Shown here piece after piece: positions 1 to 9,482 of a stretch of DNA of 64,000 nucleotides. Numbering within the stretch: position 1 is the stretch's first letter; every line of letters starts with the position of its first letter. This DNA comes from Lentibacillus sp. Marseille-P4043. Its GTDB lineage: Bacteria > Bacillota > Bacilli > Bacillales > Amphibacillaceae. The DNA is taken from contig NZ_LT984884.1 in the NCBI RefSeq assembly GCF_900258515.1, forward strand, positions 3,830,633 to 3,894,632, in the 5' to 3' direction. The translations under genes and the position numbers were made by a program. The notes under the pieces are model-generated. The model ran no database searches and was not told the origin of the DNA. It worked only from the letters and a program-made list of their open reading frames with translations.

Positions 1-77
1 AGGGTGGTGGGCTTCAGCAAACCTTAAGACTTGGAAAAAAAGTGGCCGTTAAAGCGTCGGGGAGATTAGACTTTTAG
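1..77 (+). CDS. C-terminal end of a gene entering from the left (possible)
   Basis: Reading from base 3, 24 codons stay open and end at TAG (75-77). The encoded tail is Gly-rich, then basic (GGGLQQTLRLGKKVAVKASG). It is too short to assign a family. Codon use is plausible for a real gene, but the same stretch could be non-coding. Confidence 0.3.
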   Translation, partial: GGGLQQTLRLGKKVAVKASGRLDF

Positions 78-484
78 GAAGGAGACTTTATCTTAAAAAA
101 TCGATTTTTGTGTCTTGACAAGTGGGCACATTACACTTCTCTTACTATACAGTTTGGTTTACACACCCGATTTTTTTAAACTCTATTTAGGAAAGATACT
201 ATTATTTAATCATTTATAATTTATGTTTTAAATGATGATAAAGATCATCACCATTTAGTGAAATATTACTATCTTTTTATCCCTTTTACCTTAACGAGTT
301 CTGAATCGTCTTTTTTTCAGTGAAACTTCCCTTCACCATCTCATTTTATACATCATTAAAATTTAAATTATCATAGACCAATTTGATTGGTAAACATACT
401 CACAAATATCTTATTAAATAACTTCACATATTCCATAACTTAAATACTTTCCGATCGAATGTAAATATAATAAAACAAATAGAA
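78..484. other. AT-rich intergenic stretch
   Basis: About 400 bases without a convincing ORF, ribosome binding site or repeat. It separates a possible plus-strand gene end from the minus-strand tauE-like gene. I see nothing functional beyond the terminator at its right edge. Confidence 0.5.
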
Positions 485-510
485 GACCTTCGCTCTATCA
501 AGCGAAAGTC
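485..510 (-). terminator. Rho-independent terminator after the tauE-like gene
   Basis: A 10-base stem (485-494 with 501-510, one A-C mismatch) closes a 6-base loop. On the minus strand it is followed by a T-rich tail. It lies just downstream of the gene ending at 569. Confidence 0.7.
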
Positions 511-568
511 TTTACTATCCACAAATCTTTTTATTATCTTAGTCAGTGTTCGTTTGATTTTATAAGTT

Positions 569-1408
569 TTATGCACTTAAAAACATCTTTATGCCAACAC
601 CTATAAGTACAATTGAAAGCATCTGAATAAGTAGCTTATTTGATATTTTAGTTGATAAATACACTCCTAATTGAGCACCGGCCAAAACGCCCATCCCGCT
701 CCAAAAAACGATGGTCCAATTTATATTCCCATGAAATAGATGGATTCCAACACCTACTGCGGAGTATATACTAAGGGAAAAAACTGAGGTCGCCGTAGCA
801 CTATGAGGCGATTCATGTAAAATATAAATAAGTATTGGAACCATTAACCAGCCCCCACCAATACCGAAGAAACTAGATACCGTTCCTAAAAGAATACCAA
901 TCAATAATAGTAGTAACATTTTGCTTTTTCTCGGTAAAAATTGGTTTGACTCTACCTGAAGTAGAGCCCTACTACTATCCGCAGCAATTTCAACCTTAGA
1001 TGTAGAAACATCCTCCAAATTATTGTACGGATTAGTTTTAGGTTTTCTTTTGACCAGTAAAAAAATCCCCAACGCAACAAGTACAAATCCAAATACCCAT
1101 TTAAATGATTGAGGGGGGATCACTTGAGTTAGCCACACACCAATAAATGTTCCTGGGATTGCCCCCAATGTTAGGTTAACACCCAGCTGGTAATTGATAC
1201 GCTGCTGCTTAATATAACCATATGCACCCGACACTGCATTTATTAGCACAACAGCAAGCCCCGTACCTGCTGCAACTTGTGGAGATAGGTTAAACATTAG
1301 CAATAAAACTGGTACTAAAATAAAACCACCACCAGCGCCAACCATCATTCCATAGGTTCCCGCCGCCAAACCTATTAAGAGAAGGCATAATCCCGTACTT
1401 ATCGCCAT
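569..1408 (-). CDS. TauE/SafE-family membrane transporter (probable anion/sulfite exporter)
   Basis: A 279-residue polytopic membrane protein with the TauE/SafE (DUF81) pattern: two homologous halves of about four hydrophobic helices, each opening with a Gly-rich segment (GMMVGAGGGFILVP near residues 20-33 and GTVSSFFGIGGGWLMVP near 175-191), joined by a polar loop with KRK around residues 115-160. Family members export sulfite, sulfoacetate or related anions, or move sulfur compounds. The ATG has a good GGAGG ribosome site. It sits at the end of a minus-strand run that includes two alkylsulfatase-like hydrolases, so export of the sulfur anion released there is an attractive inference. Substrate is not shown by sequence. 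Confidence 0.85.
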   Translation of the reverse strand: MAISTGLCLLLIGLAAGTYGMMVGAGGGFILVPVLLLMFNLSPQVAAGTGLAVVLINAVSGAYGYIKQQRINYQLGVNLTLGAIPGTFIGVWLTQVIPPQSFKWVFGFVLVALGIFLLVKRKPKTNPYNNLEDVSTSKVEIAADSSRALLQVESNQFLPRKSKMLLLLLIGILLGTVSSFFGIGGGWLMVPILIYILHESPHSATATSVFSLSIYSAVGVGIHLFHGNINWTIVFWSGMGVLAGAQLGVYLSTKISNKLLIQMLSIVLIGVGIKMFLSA

Positions 1409-1468
1409 AAGATTCCTCCAACCAAATGAAGCACGTTAAGATAAAAATAGAAACGAATACCTTGTTGC

Positions 1469-2671
1469 TTACTGATATTGTCTATAAATATTGCGCATAA
1501 TAAAGTTATCATTTTCTTCAGCGTATTTTTTAACTGCTTCATTTTTTAATTGTTTCGCTTCTTCTATATCCTTCGATACAATCAGTATATCAAGAAGATG
1601 CATAGCCATTTGATATTCTTCTCTTTCAATTAACTCACGACACCTTGTAAGGATAACACTATCGTTTTGTATGAGAGATAGTAATTCAGCAGCAATCTCT
1701 TTTGACTTGCTAGGATTTAAATTAGTAGGGTTACCATCAAACCATCCGGTATATCTACGATAAACTCCTTTAATAGAAAAGTTCAGGCATCCGTAAGTTT
1801 GTTGTACATAAGGACTATTTCTCAAATGTTCTGGAAGCTGAATGGATTCAACCATGTACTCAAGAGGGGTTCCTTTATTTATGTGTAGAATTACCTCTTC
1901 ATGAATAAAGTACAGTGTATCAATCACATCTTGGAGAGCGGTTTGAATCGTTTCTTTTTCTTTTAGTGCACTCCCATGTCCTGGTACTAGTATTTCGGGA
2001 TGCAATTCTTTGATTTTTTCTAATGTTTCATACCATTCTCGTTCATAGCGTATGACCTTTAAAGGATTTCCGATATTAGGAAAAGACCAAATAAAAAAGT
2101 CCCCACTGTATACAATGTTATCCCCTTTAACATATATAAAACAGTGATCATCAGTCTCCCCTTTGCCGTGGACAATTTGAATATCCTTTCCTCCGAGTGA
2201 AAATTCATAGTTATTGTGAAAAGTAACATCCGGAGGGCAAAATTCAAAGGATTGCAGTCCTAGTTTGTTTTGAAATTGCAATGAATTAATTCTTAAATGA
2301 TATTCTTCCAATTTCTTGTACTTTAAGAATCTCTCATTTATATTTTCGTGACCAATCACTTTAGTTCCCGGTTCTTTAAAAACATCAGTTGAATGGACAT
2401 GATCTAAATGTCCGTGTGTATAAATAATATATTTTATAGGAAGATTGGTTTTTTCCCGGATTTTACTGTAAATATCGTTTGCATGACTTTTACTTACAGA
2501 TGTATCTATGACTACAACTCCTTCTGAAGTAAAAATAACGCCTACATTCGCAAACCCCTTCACAAAATAATGATCCTCTTTTAATTTTATAAGTTTAACC
2601 TCTTTTTTAGAGTTTCCTGAGGTTTGATCCATGACTTTATCAATACTTCGAAGTTTATGATTAGAATTCAT
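1469..2671 (-). CDS. Alkylsulfatase-like metallo-beta-lactamase-fold hydrolase (copy 1)
   Basis: Metallo-beta-lactamase fold with metal motif THGHLDH (His86, His88, Asp90, His91 counted from the ATG), then a GETDDH segment, SGDFF and VPGHGSAL, the usual order of metal ligands. The signature GWFDGNPTNL (about residues 309-318) is typical of alkyl sulfatases of the SdsA1/BDS1 type, just before their dimerization domain; the C-terminus here is shorter than in those enzymes (about 650 residues). A GTG 12 bases upstream is possible, but the AAGGGAG site suits the ATG at 2671. Paralogous to the product of 4851-6092, with the acyl-CoA synthetase gene between them. Likely role: hydrolysis of a sulfate ester or other ester; substrate unknown. 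Confidence 0.8.
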   Translation of the reverse strand: MNSNHKLRSIDKVMDQTSGNSKKEVKLIKLKEDHYFVKGFANVGVIFTSEGVVVIDTSVSKSHANDIYSKIREKTNLPIKYIIYTHGHLDHVHSTDVFKEPGTKVIGHENINERFLKYKKLEEYHLRINSLQFQNKLGLQSFEFCPPDVTFHNNYEFSLGGKDIQIVHGKGETDDHCFIYVKGDNIVYSGDFFIWSFPNIGNPLKVIRYEREWYETLEKIKELHPEILVPGHGSALKEKETIQTALQDVIDTLYFIHEEVILHINKGTPLEYMVESIQLPEHLRNSPYVQQTYGCLNFSIKGVYRRYTGWFDGNPTNLNPSKSKEIAAELLSLIQNDSVILTRCRELIEREEYQMAMHLLDILIVSKDIEEAKQLKNEAVKKYAEENDNFIMRNIYRQYQ

Positions 2672-2690
2672 TATTTTCTTCACTCCCTTT

Positions 2691-4793
2691 CTAGACGTTT
2701 GATACTAATGATTTCCCCACAATTAACGTATCTAGTGCTGATACTCCCTCACCCTCTTTATGAACAACTAAAGGATTAATATCCAATTCTTGCAAAGAAT
2801 CTCTATGATCCCAGCAAAAAAAAGAGAGATTAATTAATGCAGTTACAAGTGCATCTATATCTGAAGGATCTTCCTTTCTTACTCCTTCTAAAATTTTATA
2901 TCCTTTAATACTTCTAACCATTTCTTCGGCATCTCTACGAGTTAACGGTGCTTTCTTTACAGCTACGTCTGATAACACCTCTACATAAATCCCTCCTAAT
3001 CCGAACATCATACAAGGTCCGAACAAAGGGTCTTGAAAACAGCCAATAAAAACTTCCTTTCCTTCATCACACATCTCTTCGACCAATATGCCATCCAGTT
3101 TCACTTCGGAAGAACCATTTAAACAATTTGAGACAATTTTATTGTACGAATGAAGTATTTCATCTTGTGAAACAAGACCTGTTATCACTGCTCCCATCTC
3201 ACTTTTATGCGTAATGTCTTTTGAATTTGCTTTTAAAACAATGGGATAACCGATTTCTTCAGCAATTTGGACTGCCTCATCTGCCGAACTAGCTACCCTC
3301 CCCCTAGGAATAGGAATGCCATATTTAGAAATGATTTGTTTTCCAAGATGTTCTGTCAAAATACCTTCAAATGCTGTAGTACTTTCTGGTTCTCGCAAAT
3401 AATTTGCTTTGTTTCCAACAATCGTTTCCTTATTTTTATAATAATTCATTAGATTGTTAACTGCTGTTACAGCTCGGGTTGGAGTGGGTAGCCAGCAAAC
3501 ATCCCCAGATATTAGTGCTTCCCTAGTCTCTTTCGAAGCACCACTCCAGCACACAATAAACGTCTTGTTTGTTTGTTTAGATACTTCAATTAGTTTCGGA
3601 ACTAAATATGGGGATAAAGAATGACCGATTTGCATATAAAAAACTACAGCTTCAATATTTTCATCTCCTAATAAAACCTCTAGGGACTCTTGAAGATTAT
3701 CTAAATACTGAATTGCCTGTGCAGTAACATCAACAGGATTTGTCACTGCTGCAAAAGGTGGTAATAATTCTTTTAATCTAGCAGTAGTTTCAGGCATAAG
3801 TTTAGCAATCTCTACACCGTACTCTTCACATTTATCAGCCATTACAATACCCGTTCCTCCAGAAATTGTTACAATCCCAAGTCCTCCTCGTTTTGGAGAG
3901 ACTTTTACTTTATTAAACACGGTTAACGTATCTATCAATTCTTCTTCATTCGATACCTGAACAACATTATTTTGTTTAAAGAAACTTTTATAAACTGATT
4001 GATTTCCAGCCAATGAGGAAGTATGTGAAGTGGCTGCTTCAGCACCCTTTCTTGAATTTCCTACTTTCATCAATACAAGTGGTTTGTTATTTTTATGGGC
4101 AGTATTTATTGCTTTCGTCATTTTGGTAACATCCCTGGCTCCTTCAATATAACCACCAATAACTTTAATTGTTTCAACCTTAGCAAAGTATTCAACAAAG
4201 TCGAAGAAATCAACGTTTGCTTCATTACCTGTCGATACAGAATAGTCATAGCCCAGACCTAGTTCTTTTGCTAGTTCATAAGTAAAAGACCCAAAAGCCC
4301 CACTTTGGGTAACGAATGCAACTGGTTCATGCTGTGTAAATCCATGCGCGGCAAATGTTGCAAGCATACCCTTATTCCTGTTATAAAGCCCTAATGAATT
4401 GGGCCCGCATACTGGAATCTTGGACCGTTCACAAAAAGAGGCTAATTTTTCTTGTAGTACCTTCCCTTTGCTGCCCGCTTCAGAAAATCCCGAACTAAAC
4501 ACAACTGCACTTTTAATTTCCCGCTGAGCCAAACGTTCCAAAATAGGTAATACATAATCTGCACCAACTGAAACTATTGCCAAATCAATTTCTTTCGGTA
4601 AGCTCTCTATCTCCTTAAAACATTTATAACCAGCTATTTCTTTATACTTTGGATTAACCGGGTAAACCTTTCCTTGATAGCCATTAGCTTTTAAATTGTG
4701 CAAAGGGATCGCACTTAGTTTTCCCTCCCCTCCAGATGCTCCAATGATAGTGATAGACTTCGGATCAAACATTGGATTTAAATCTAAATTCAA
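2691..4793 (-). CDS. ADP-forming acyl-CoA synthetase (acetate-CoA ligase type)
   Basis: About 700 residues with fused subunits as in NDP-forming acyl-CoA synthetases: N-terminal CoA-binding Rossmann domain (IIGASGGEGKL near residue 16), succinyl-CoA-ligase-like domains with the phosphorylated His in ATSHTSSLAG, and a C-terminal ATP-grasp domain (EEIGYPIVLKANS and MFGLGGIYVE segments). It makes acyl-CoA from a free acid, ATP and CoA, giving ADP and phosphate. The start is a TTG preceded at good spacing by GGGGGTG; the nearest upstream ATG leads straight into a stop. It lies between two alkylsulfatase-like genes, suggesting activation of an acid derived from the imported compound. A second member of the family is encoded at 28908-31082. 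Confidence 0.88.
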   Translation of the reverse strand: MNLDLNPMFDPKSITIIGASGGEGKLSAIPLHNLKANGYQGKVYPVNPKYKEIAGYKCFKEIESLPKEIDLAIVSVGADYVLPILERLAQREIKSAVVFSSGFSEAGSKGKVLQEKLASFCERSKIPVCGPNSLGLYNRNKGMLATFAAHGFTQHEPVAFVTQSGAFGSFTYELAKELGLGYDYSVSTGNEANVDFFDFVEYFAKVETIKVIGGYIEGARDVTKMTKAINTAHKNNKPLVLMKVGNSRKGAEAATSHTSSLAGNQSVYKSFFKQNNVVQVSNEEELIDTLTVFNKVKVSPKRGGLGIVTISGGTGIVMADKCEEYGVEIAKLMPETTARLKELLPPFAAVTNPVDVTAQAIQYLDNLQESLEVLLGDENIEAVVFYMQIGHSLSPYLVPKLIEVSKQTNKTFIVCWSGASKETREALISGDVCWLPTPTRAVTAVNNLMNYYKNKETIVGNKANYLREPESTTAFEGILTEHLGKQIISKYGIPIPRGRVASSADEAVQIAEEIGYPIVLKANSKDITHKSEMGAVITGLVSQDEILHSYNKIVSNCLNGSSEVKLDGILVEEMCDEGKEVFIGCFQDPLFGPCMMFGLGGIYVEVLSDVAVKKAPLTRRDAEEMVRSIKGYKILEGVRKEDPSDIDALVTALINLSFFCWDHRDSLQELDINPLVVHKEGEGVSALDTLIVGKSLVSNV

Positions 4794-4850
4794 CTTTACA
4801 CCCCCATTTTTAATTAAAAGAAAAAAGAAATTATATACCTTCTATATTCA

Positions 4851-6092
4851 TCAACTGTTTCCTACCTCTATTTCTTTTTCCGCATTTACCGAGTAAAAAT
4901 TTCTAAAAAACAGATTATTTGAATTAGAGGACATTTCTTTCAGCACATTAGCTTTTAATAAGTGCATTTCTTTATCTTCGGGGTCCTCTATTAATATCAA
5001 ATCGATAAGGTGCAATGAAAGCTGATTTTTGCCTTTAGCGTGATAATCTTTTGCTTTTCTTATGATCTTTTCTTTACTGCCAATTAAATCAAAAATAACC
5101 CTATTCACTTCTTTTACTGGGGATGAAGATAAACTTGTCGGGTTGCCATCGTACCATCCTGTATACCTTCGATGGATTCCCCTAATAACAAATTCCCTGC
5201 AACCATATAGCTCTTTAATATAAGGACTGTTGGCCAGCTTTTCAGGCACTTTAATTTCGCTAAGCATTTTATCTAAAGAAGACATTTTGTTAATATGCTT
5301 CACGCATTCTTCATGTAAATACTTCAAAACGTTGGACGTATCACCCAGACAATCTTCTATCTCTTGCCTGCCTATTAAACTTCTTCCGTGTCCTACTCCA
5401 ATTGCTTTTGGTCTTAAGGAAAGAATTCGATCCAACATTTCATACCATTCTCTTTCATATCTAATTACCTTATTAGGGTTTCCTATATTCGGAAATGCCC
5501 AAATAATAAAATCCCCTATAAAACAAATTCGATTTTCCGGAATATAAATTACGGTGGCATCATCAGTCTCGCCTTTTCCATGTATTAATCTAAACGTTTT
5601 CCCGCCTAACTCAAATGTATACTCCTGATCGTAAGTAATGTCTGGATAGACATACTTCCTAACTTTTGAAGTTAACTTCTTTTTGAATTGAAGGCTGTTT
5701 ATAGCTAAGTGATGCTCGTTAAGTTTTGTGTAACGATCAAATCTTTTGTTAACGTTACGATGTCCAATAACCGTAGCCCCTTCCTCCTTGAAAACAGAAG
5801 CACCACCGACATGATCCCCATGGCCATGAGTATAAATAAGATACTTAATGGGTTTATTAGTTAATTTTCGAATTTCTTTTATTACGGCCCTGGCTCCTGA
5901 ACGTGAAATGGTTGAATCTATTACAACAACTCCCTCCTCAGTGATAACGAAACCAACATTGCCAAAACCAAAATTAATACCACTGTAAAACCCTTCGCTG
6001 AGTTTTTCTAATCTAGAATCAGAACCATATTCCCAGTTAACGTTTCCTTCAGATACTCTATTTTGAAATTCATCCGTCTTCACATAGTCCAT
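4851..6092 (-). CDS. Alkylsulfatase-like metallo-beta-lactamase-fold hydrolase (copy 2)
   Basis: 413 residues, closely similar throughout to the product of 1469-2671. Metal motif THGHGDH (His89, His91, Asp93, His94), then GETDDATVIY, IGDFIIWAFPNIGNP and VGHGRSL, followed by the alkylsulfatase-type GWYDGNPTSL. In the GETDD segment copy 1 continues with His while this copy has Ala, so one potential ligand differs and the two enzymes may not be equivalent. The ATG follows AGAGGAG at good spacing. Tandem paralogs around one CoA ligase suggest two steps or two substrates of the same pathway (inference). Confidence 0.8.
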   Translation of the reverse strand: MDYVKTDEFQNRVSEGNVNWEYGSDSRLEKLSEGFYSGINFGFGNVGFVITEEGVVVIDSTISRSGARAVIKEIRKLTNKPIKYLIYTHGHGDHVGGASVFKEEGATVIGHRNVNKRFDRYTKLNEHHLAINSLQFKKKLTSKVRKYVYPDITYDQEYTFELGGKTFRLIHGKGETDDATVIYIPENRICFIGDFIIWAFPNIGNPNKVIRYEREWYEMLDRILSLRPKAIGVGHGRSLIGRQEIEDCLGDTSNVLKYLHEECVKHINKMSSLDKMLSEIKVPEKLANSPYIKELYGCREFVIRGIHRRYTGWYDGNPTSLSSSPVKEVNRVIFDLIGSKEKIIRKAKDYHAKGKNQLSLHLIDLILIEDPEDKEMHLLKANVLKEMSSNSNNLFFRNFYSVNAEKEIEVGNS

Positions 6093-6162
6093 TTTATCTC
6101 TCCTCTAATAATTTTAGAATTACATCACGTTTGACGCCTTAATCTTGCAAATTAAAGAGTAG

Positions 6163-7163
6163 TTATTTCATTTCTGAAGGTATTCTCTCATCAGGAATTT
6201 CAATACCTTGTTCCTCGTAATACTTAATCGCACCTGGATGTAACGGTATCGCTATTGGTTGAATTGCATTTTCAAGTGTAATCCCTTCGGCTGAAGGATG
6301 ATATTTTGTCAGTTCTTGTGCGTTTTCGATGAGGAATTTAGTGAATTCGTAGATAGTCTCATCATCTACATCCTTACTGGTTATATAATATCTGGTTGAT
6401 TGGGAAGTGAGTGCTTCTTCTTCTTGCCCACTGTAAACACCCTTTGGAATTGTATAGAGTTCAGCACCTGGATCAAATTCCTTTTGAACTTCCTTCAAAA
6501 TTTCTTCCTCTATCGGTAATATCTTAATGCTTGTTGTCTGATCCAAACTTTCATATCCTGGTGAGGGAACTGTTGACCAAGTAACAAGCGCATCGATCTT
6601 TCCATCTTTCAACGCATCGATCTGCTCTGTGCCTGGAAGTGTTTGAAGATCGTAATCAGCACCTATTTTTTTCCAGCATTTTCCATTATAAATTCCACTA
6701 CCATATGAGCTGTTCCTTGAAAGGTAGCTATCATGTCATTGTCTTTAAAATCAGCTATAGAATCAATTCCTGAATCATCTCTTACAATAAACTGTATAAT
6801 TGGGGGTGGGACTGCAACAACACCACGGATCCCTTCATATTGCTCCCCTTCAAATGTATGGGTACCATTATAGGCAAACTTCCCATTTGAACCCACAATG
6901 TTTGTCAATTCTCCTTTACCTTTCATTACCTTCCGAATAGCACCCATATTGCCTGCTGCATCTGAAATTGTATAGCTTATTTCTTCATCTTGCTCCTTGG
7001 CCATTTGCGCCATACCCGAAGCAATTAGATAATCGTTGCCAGATGGGACCATGAAAATCCGTACTTGGTTAGAATCTACTTTTTGCCCTCCAGCCTCACC
7101 ACTACTGCACCCAGACATAATGACGAGTACTACCAAAATAATGAGAAAAAAAATCTTTTTCAT
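6163..7163 (-). pseudogene. TAXI-type TRAP solute-binding protein, frameshifted in an A7 run
   Basis: The 5' part (7163 to about 6660) encodes a lipoprotein signal (MKKIFFLIILVVLVIMSGCS) and a TAXI-family binding domain (FMVPSGNDYLIASGMAQ). It ends GGA-AAA-AAA-TAG within seven adenines of the coding strand. Shifted by one base, the reading continues as KIGADYDLQTLPGTEQIDALKDGKIDALV to a stop at 6163, so the two halves belong to one protein. One extra A would give 333 residues, the usual family length. Upstream lies the partner TRAP membrane gene. Explanations are a true mutation, a sequencing error in a homopolymer, or slippage on A7. The function would be high-affinity capture of an organic anion. 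Confidence 0.8.
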
Positions 7164-7282
7164 TTTTCCTTTCCCTCCTAAATTTTTATTTTATATAAAG
7201 CAAATTCAAATCCCGAACTATGCATTAATCCCACCCTTCTTTCAAAAATAAGTTGACTATTTATCGGTGATTAACCTCACTT

Positions 7283-9241
7283 CTAACCAGCATTGTGCCC
7301 TAATTTATCTTTTACCTCCATTTTTTTTGTTTTGATTTTATACTCATTAAAAGTAATCACTGCGAAAATAAAGTAACTTACTAAGTCTGTATAAATATTG
7401 GATTGTACAAGAAATATCCCAGAAATCAGCAACAGCAAACGCTTCCATAATTGAAGTTGTTGAAATATATAACCTTGAGCAGCCATAGAAATAGCTATGA
7501 CACCAACTACAGCAGATAAAAGAGCCAGGATTAGACTAAGGCCAGCTCCCTGTAAAAGAAGTTCAGGATTATACACAAACATAAATGGCAAAATAAATGA
7601 ACAAATCGCCAACCTGCTAGATGTTATACCTGTTTTCATCACATTCGATCCCGCAAGCGCAGCCCCTGCATATGCTGCAAAAGCAATCGGCGGCGTAACA
7701 TAAGAAACTACTCCAAAAAACAACACAAACATGTGAGCAGCTATGGGGAGAACTCCCATCTCAATAAGCGTTGGTGCAACTAAAACTGATAACACCATAT
7801 AGGAGACAATCGTCGGTAACGCCATCCCCATGATAATAGACGCAATCATGGTGAAAATTAATAATAGAAACATACTTCCTTGGGACAACTCCAATAAGAT
7901 GGATGATAGTCTTGGGCCTAAGCCTGTTAATGAAAAACTTCCAATAATAATCCCAGCACATGCACAAGCAATTGCTATTTCCATTGTCCCTGTTGCACCT
8001 TGTTCCAGTACCTTAAAAAACTGCTTCAAAGTTAACCGATTTTTTTTATTAAATAGATTTATAATGACTAGTAGAGCTATTGAATAAAAGGCAGATAATG
8101 CAGGCGAATAGTCCAATATGAGCAAAAGATATAATAGAAGGAGCAAAGGAAGACCTTGAAACCAACCTTTTTTCACAACCTTCTTTAATGAAGGCAGTTC
8201 TTTTTTAGGAATGCCTTTCAAATTATTCTTAGATGCCTCAAGATCTACCATAATGAGCAATGCAAGATAATATAGAATAGCTGGTACAATTGCAGCAATA
8301 ACTACATCACTATACGGAATCCCTAATGTATCAGCCATAATAAAAGCTGTGGCCCCCATAATCGGAGGCATAAATTGCCCACCAGTTGAAGCTGCGGCCT
8401 CAACTGCTCCCGAAAAATGCGGTTTATAACCTAAGCGCTTCATAAGTGGGATAGTAATTGTTCCTGTACTCACTACATTAGCGGTAGGACTCCCTGTAAT
8501 GCTTCCAAAAAAGCCACTACTAATAACAGACATTTTTGCGGGGCCTCCTCGAACCCAACCGATAAGAGAATTTGAAATATCCATGAAAAATTCTCCTGCT
8601 CCCGTGGCCATCAAGAAATAGGCTAATAAAATAAAAACGACTAATAATGTTGCTGAGACTCCAAGAGCTACACCATAAATACCATCTAGTGATAAAAATA
8701 GATAACTAGTTATATCAGCAAGATCATTACCCGGGTGGGCAAAGGCCTGAGGCCAGTGATCACCCGTTAAAGCATAAATAAGTAAACATATTGCTACTAT
8801 CGGAAGGGCTACTCCCAATACCCGTCTTGTTGCTTCAAGGACTAATAATAAAGCAATAAATCCAAAAATATAGTCTGAAACTATTGGTAAACCAACCCTT
8901 GTGTATAGAACATCAGCATTACTATATATATAAACACCGACTGCCAGACTTGCTAAAGCCATCATAACGTCGATAACTAAAAATAATTTACTGCTTTTTA
9001 CCTTTACTGATGGTGGTACCAATATAAAAATTAAGGTAAGTGCAAAAGTTAAATGAATAGAACGGTGAATGATTGCGTCAGGTGGGCCAAAATAAACTGT
9101 ATACAGTTGATAGGCAGACCATATAATTGCTATAAATGAAACGATAACTGCTATTGGTTTATCAAATTGTCGCCGTTTCCCTTGAGTAAATGATAATTGT
9201 TGATCCTTGTTCTCATTACTTGGTAGCTTTTCTGAACTCAT
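7283..9241 (-). CDS. TRAP transporter, fused 4TM/12TM membrane subunit
   Basis: 652 residues, almost wholly hydrophobic: a 4-helix small-subunit region followed by a DctM-like large subunit, the architecture that pairs with TAXI binding proteins. Conserved segments include SGSFFGSITGSPTANVVSTG-type text (GFFGSITGSPTANVV) and GAVEAAASTGGQFMPPIMG. It imports an organic anion using the sodium or proton gradient. A TTG at 9256 lies in frame, but its codon overlaps the GGGAGGAG ribosome site, so the ATG at 9241 is the start. The binding-protein gene follows 119 bases downstream. A divergent LysR gene and a cre site lie upstream, so control by inducer and carbon catabolite repression is likely. Confidence 0.9.
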   Translation of the reverse strand: MSSEKLPSNENKDQQLSFTQGKRRQFDKPIAVIVSFIAIIWSAYQLYTVYFGPPDAIIHRSIHLTFALTLIFILVPPSVKVKSSKLFLVIDVMMALASLAVGVYIYSNADVLYTRVGLPIVSDYIFGFIALLLVLEATRRVLGVALPIVAICLLIYALTGDHWPQAFAHPGNDLADITSYLFLSLDGIYGVALGVSATLLVVFILLAYFLMATGAGEFFMDISNSLIGWVRGGPAKMSVISSGFFGSITGSPTANVVSTGTITIPLMKRLGYKPHFSGAVEAAASTGGQFMPPIMGATAFIMADTLGIPYSDVVIAAIVPAILYYLALLIMVDLEASKNNLKGIPKKELPSLKKVVKKGWFQGLPLLLLLYLLLILDYSPALSAFYSIALLVIINLFNKKNRLTLKQFFKVLEQGATGTMEIAIACACAGIIIGSFSLTGLGPRLSSILLELSQGSMFLLLIFTMIASIIMGMALPTIVSYMVLSVLVAPTLIEMGVLPIAAHMFVLFFGVVSYVTPPIAFAAYAGAALAGSNVMKTGITSSRLAICSFILPFMFVYNPELLLQGAGLSLILALLSAVVGVIAISMAAQGYIFQQLQLWKRLLLLISGIFLVQSNIYTDLVSYFIFAVITFNEYKIKTKKMEVKDKLGHNAG

Positions 9242-9325
9242 TTTATCTCCTCCCAATTATTAATGAATTTAAAATACTTATCATAATAAGGTCTTATTTT
9301 TACAAAAAAGAAGTAATCAAATTTT

Positions 9326-9339
9326 TGAAAGCGCTATCT
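9326..9339. promoter_or_regulatory. Putative cre (CcpA) site in the TRAP/LysR intergenic region
   Basis: TGAAAGCGCTATCT fits the CcpA operator consensus TGNAANCGNTNNCW. It lies about 85 bases upstream of the TRAP gene start, beside a TTGACG that could be its -35 box, so it would repress the catabolic cluster when preferred sugars are present. Confidence 0.55.
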
Positions 9340-9482
9340 TTTAAAACGTCAATGTATTTGACAGAACATTTTAAACTATTTAAAATTTATTATATATATA
9401 ACCTCTTTTCAAGTAAAGCAACGATTTGTTATATAATCTTAACCAATAGTTATATTGATGAATATAAACAGGAGGTGGAGCA

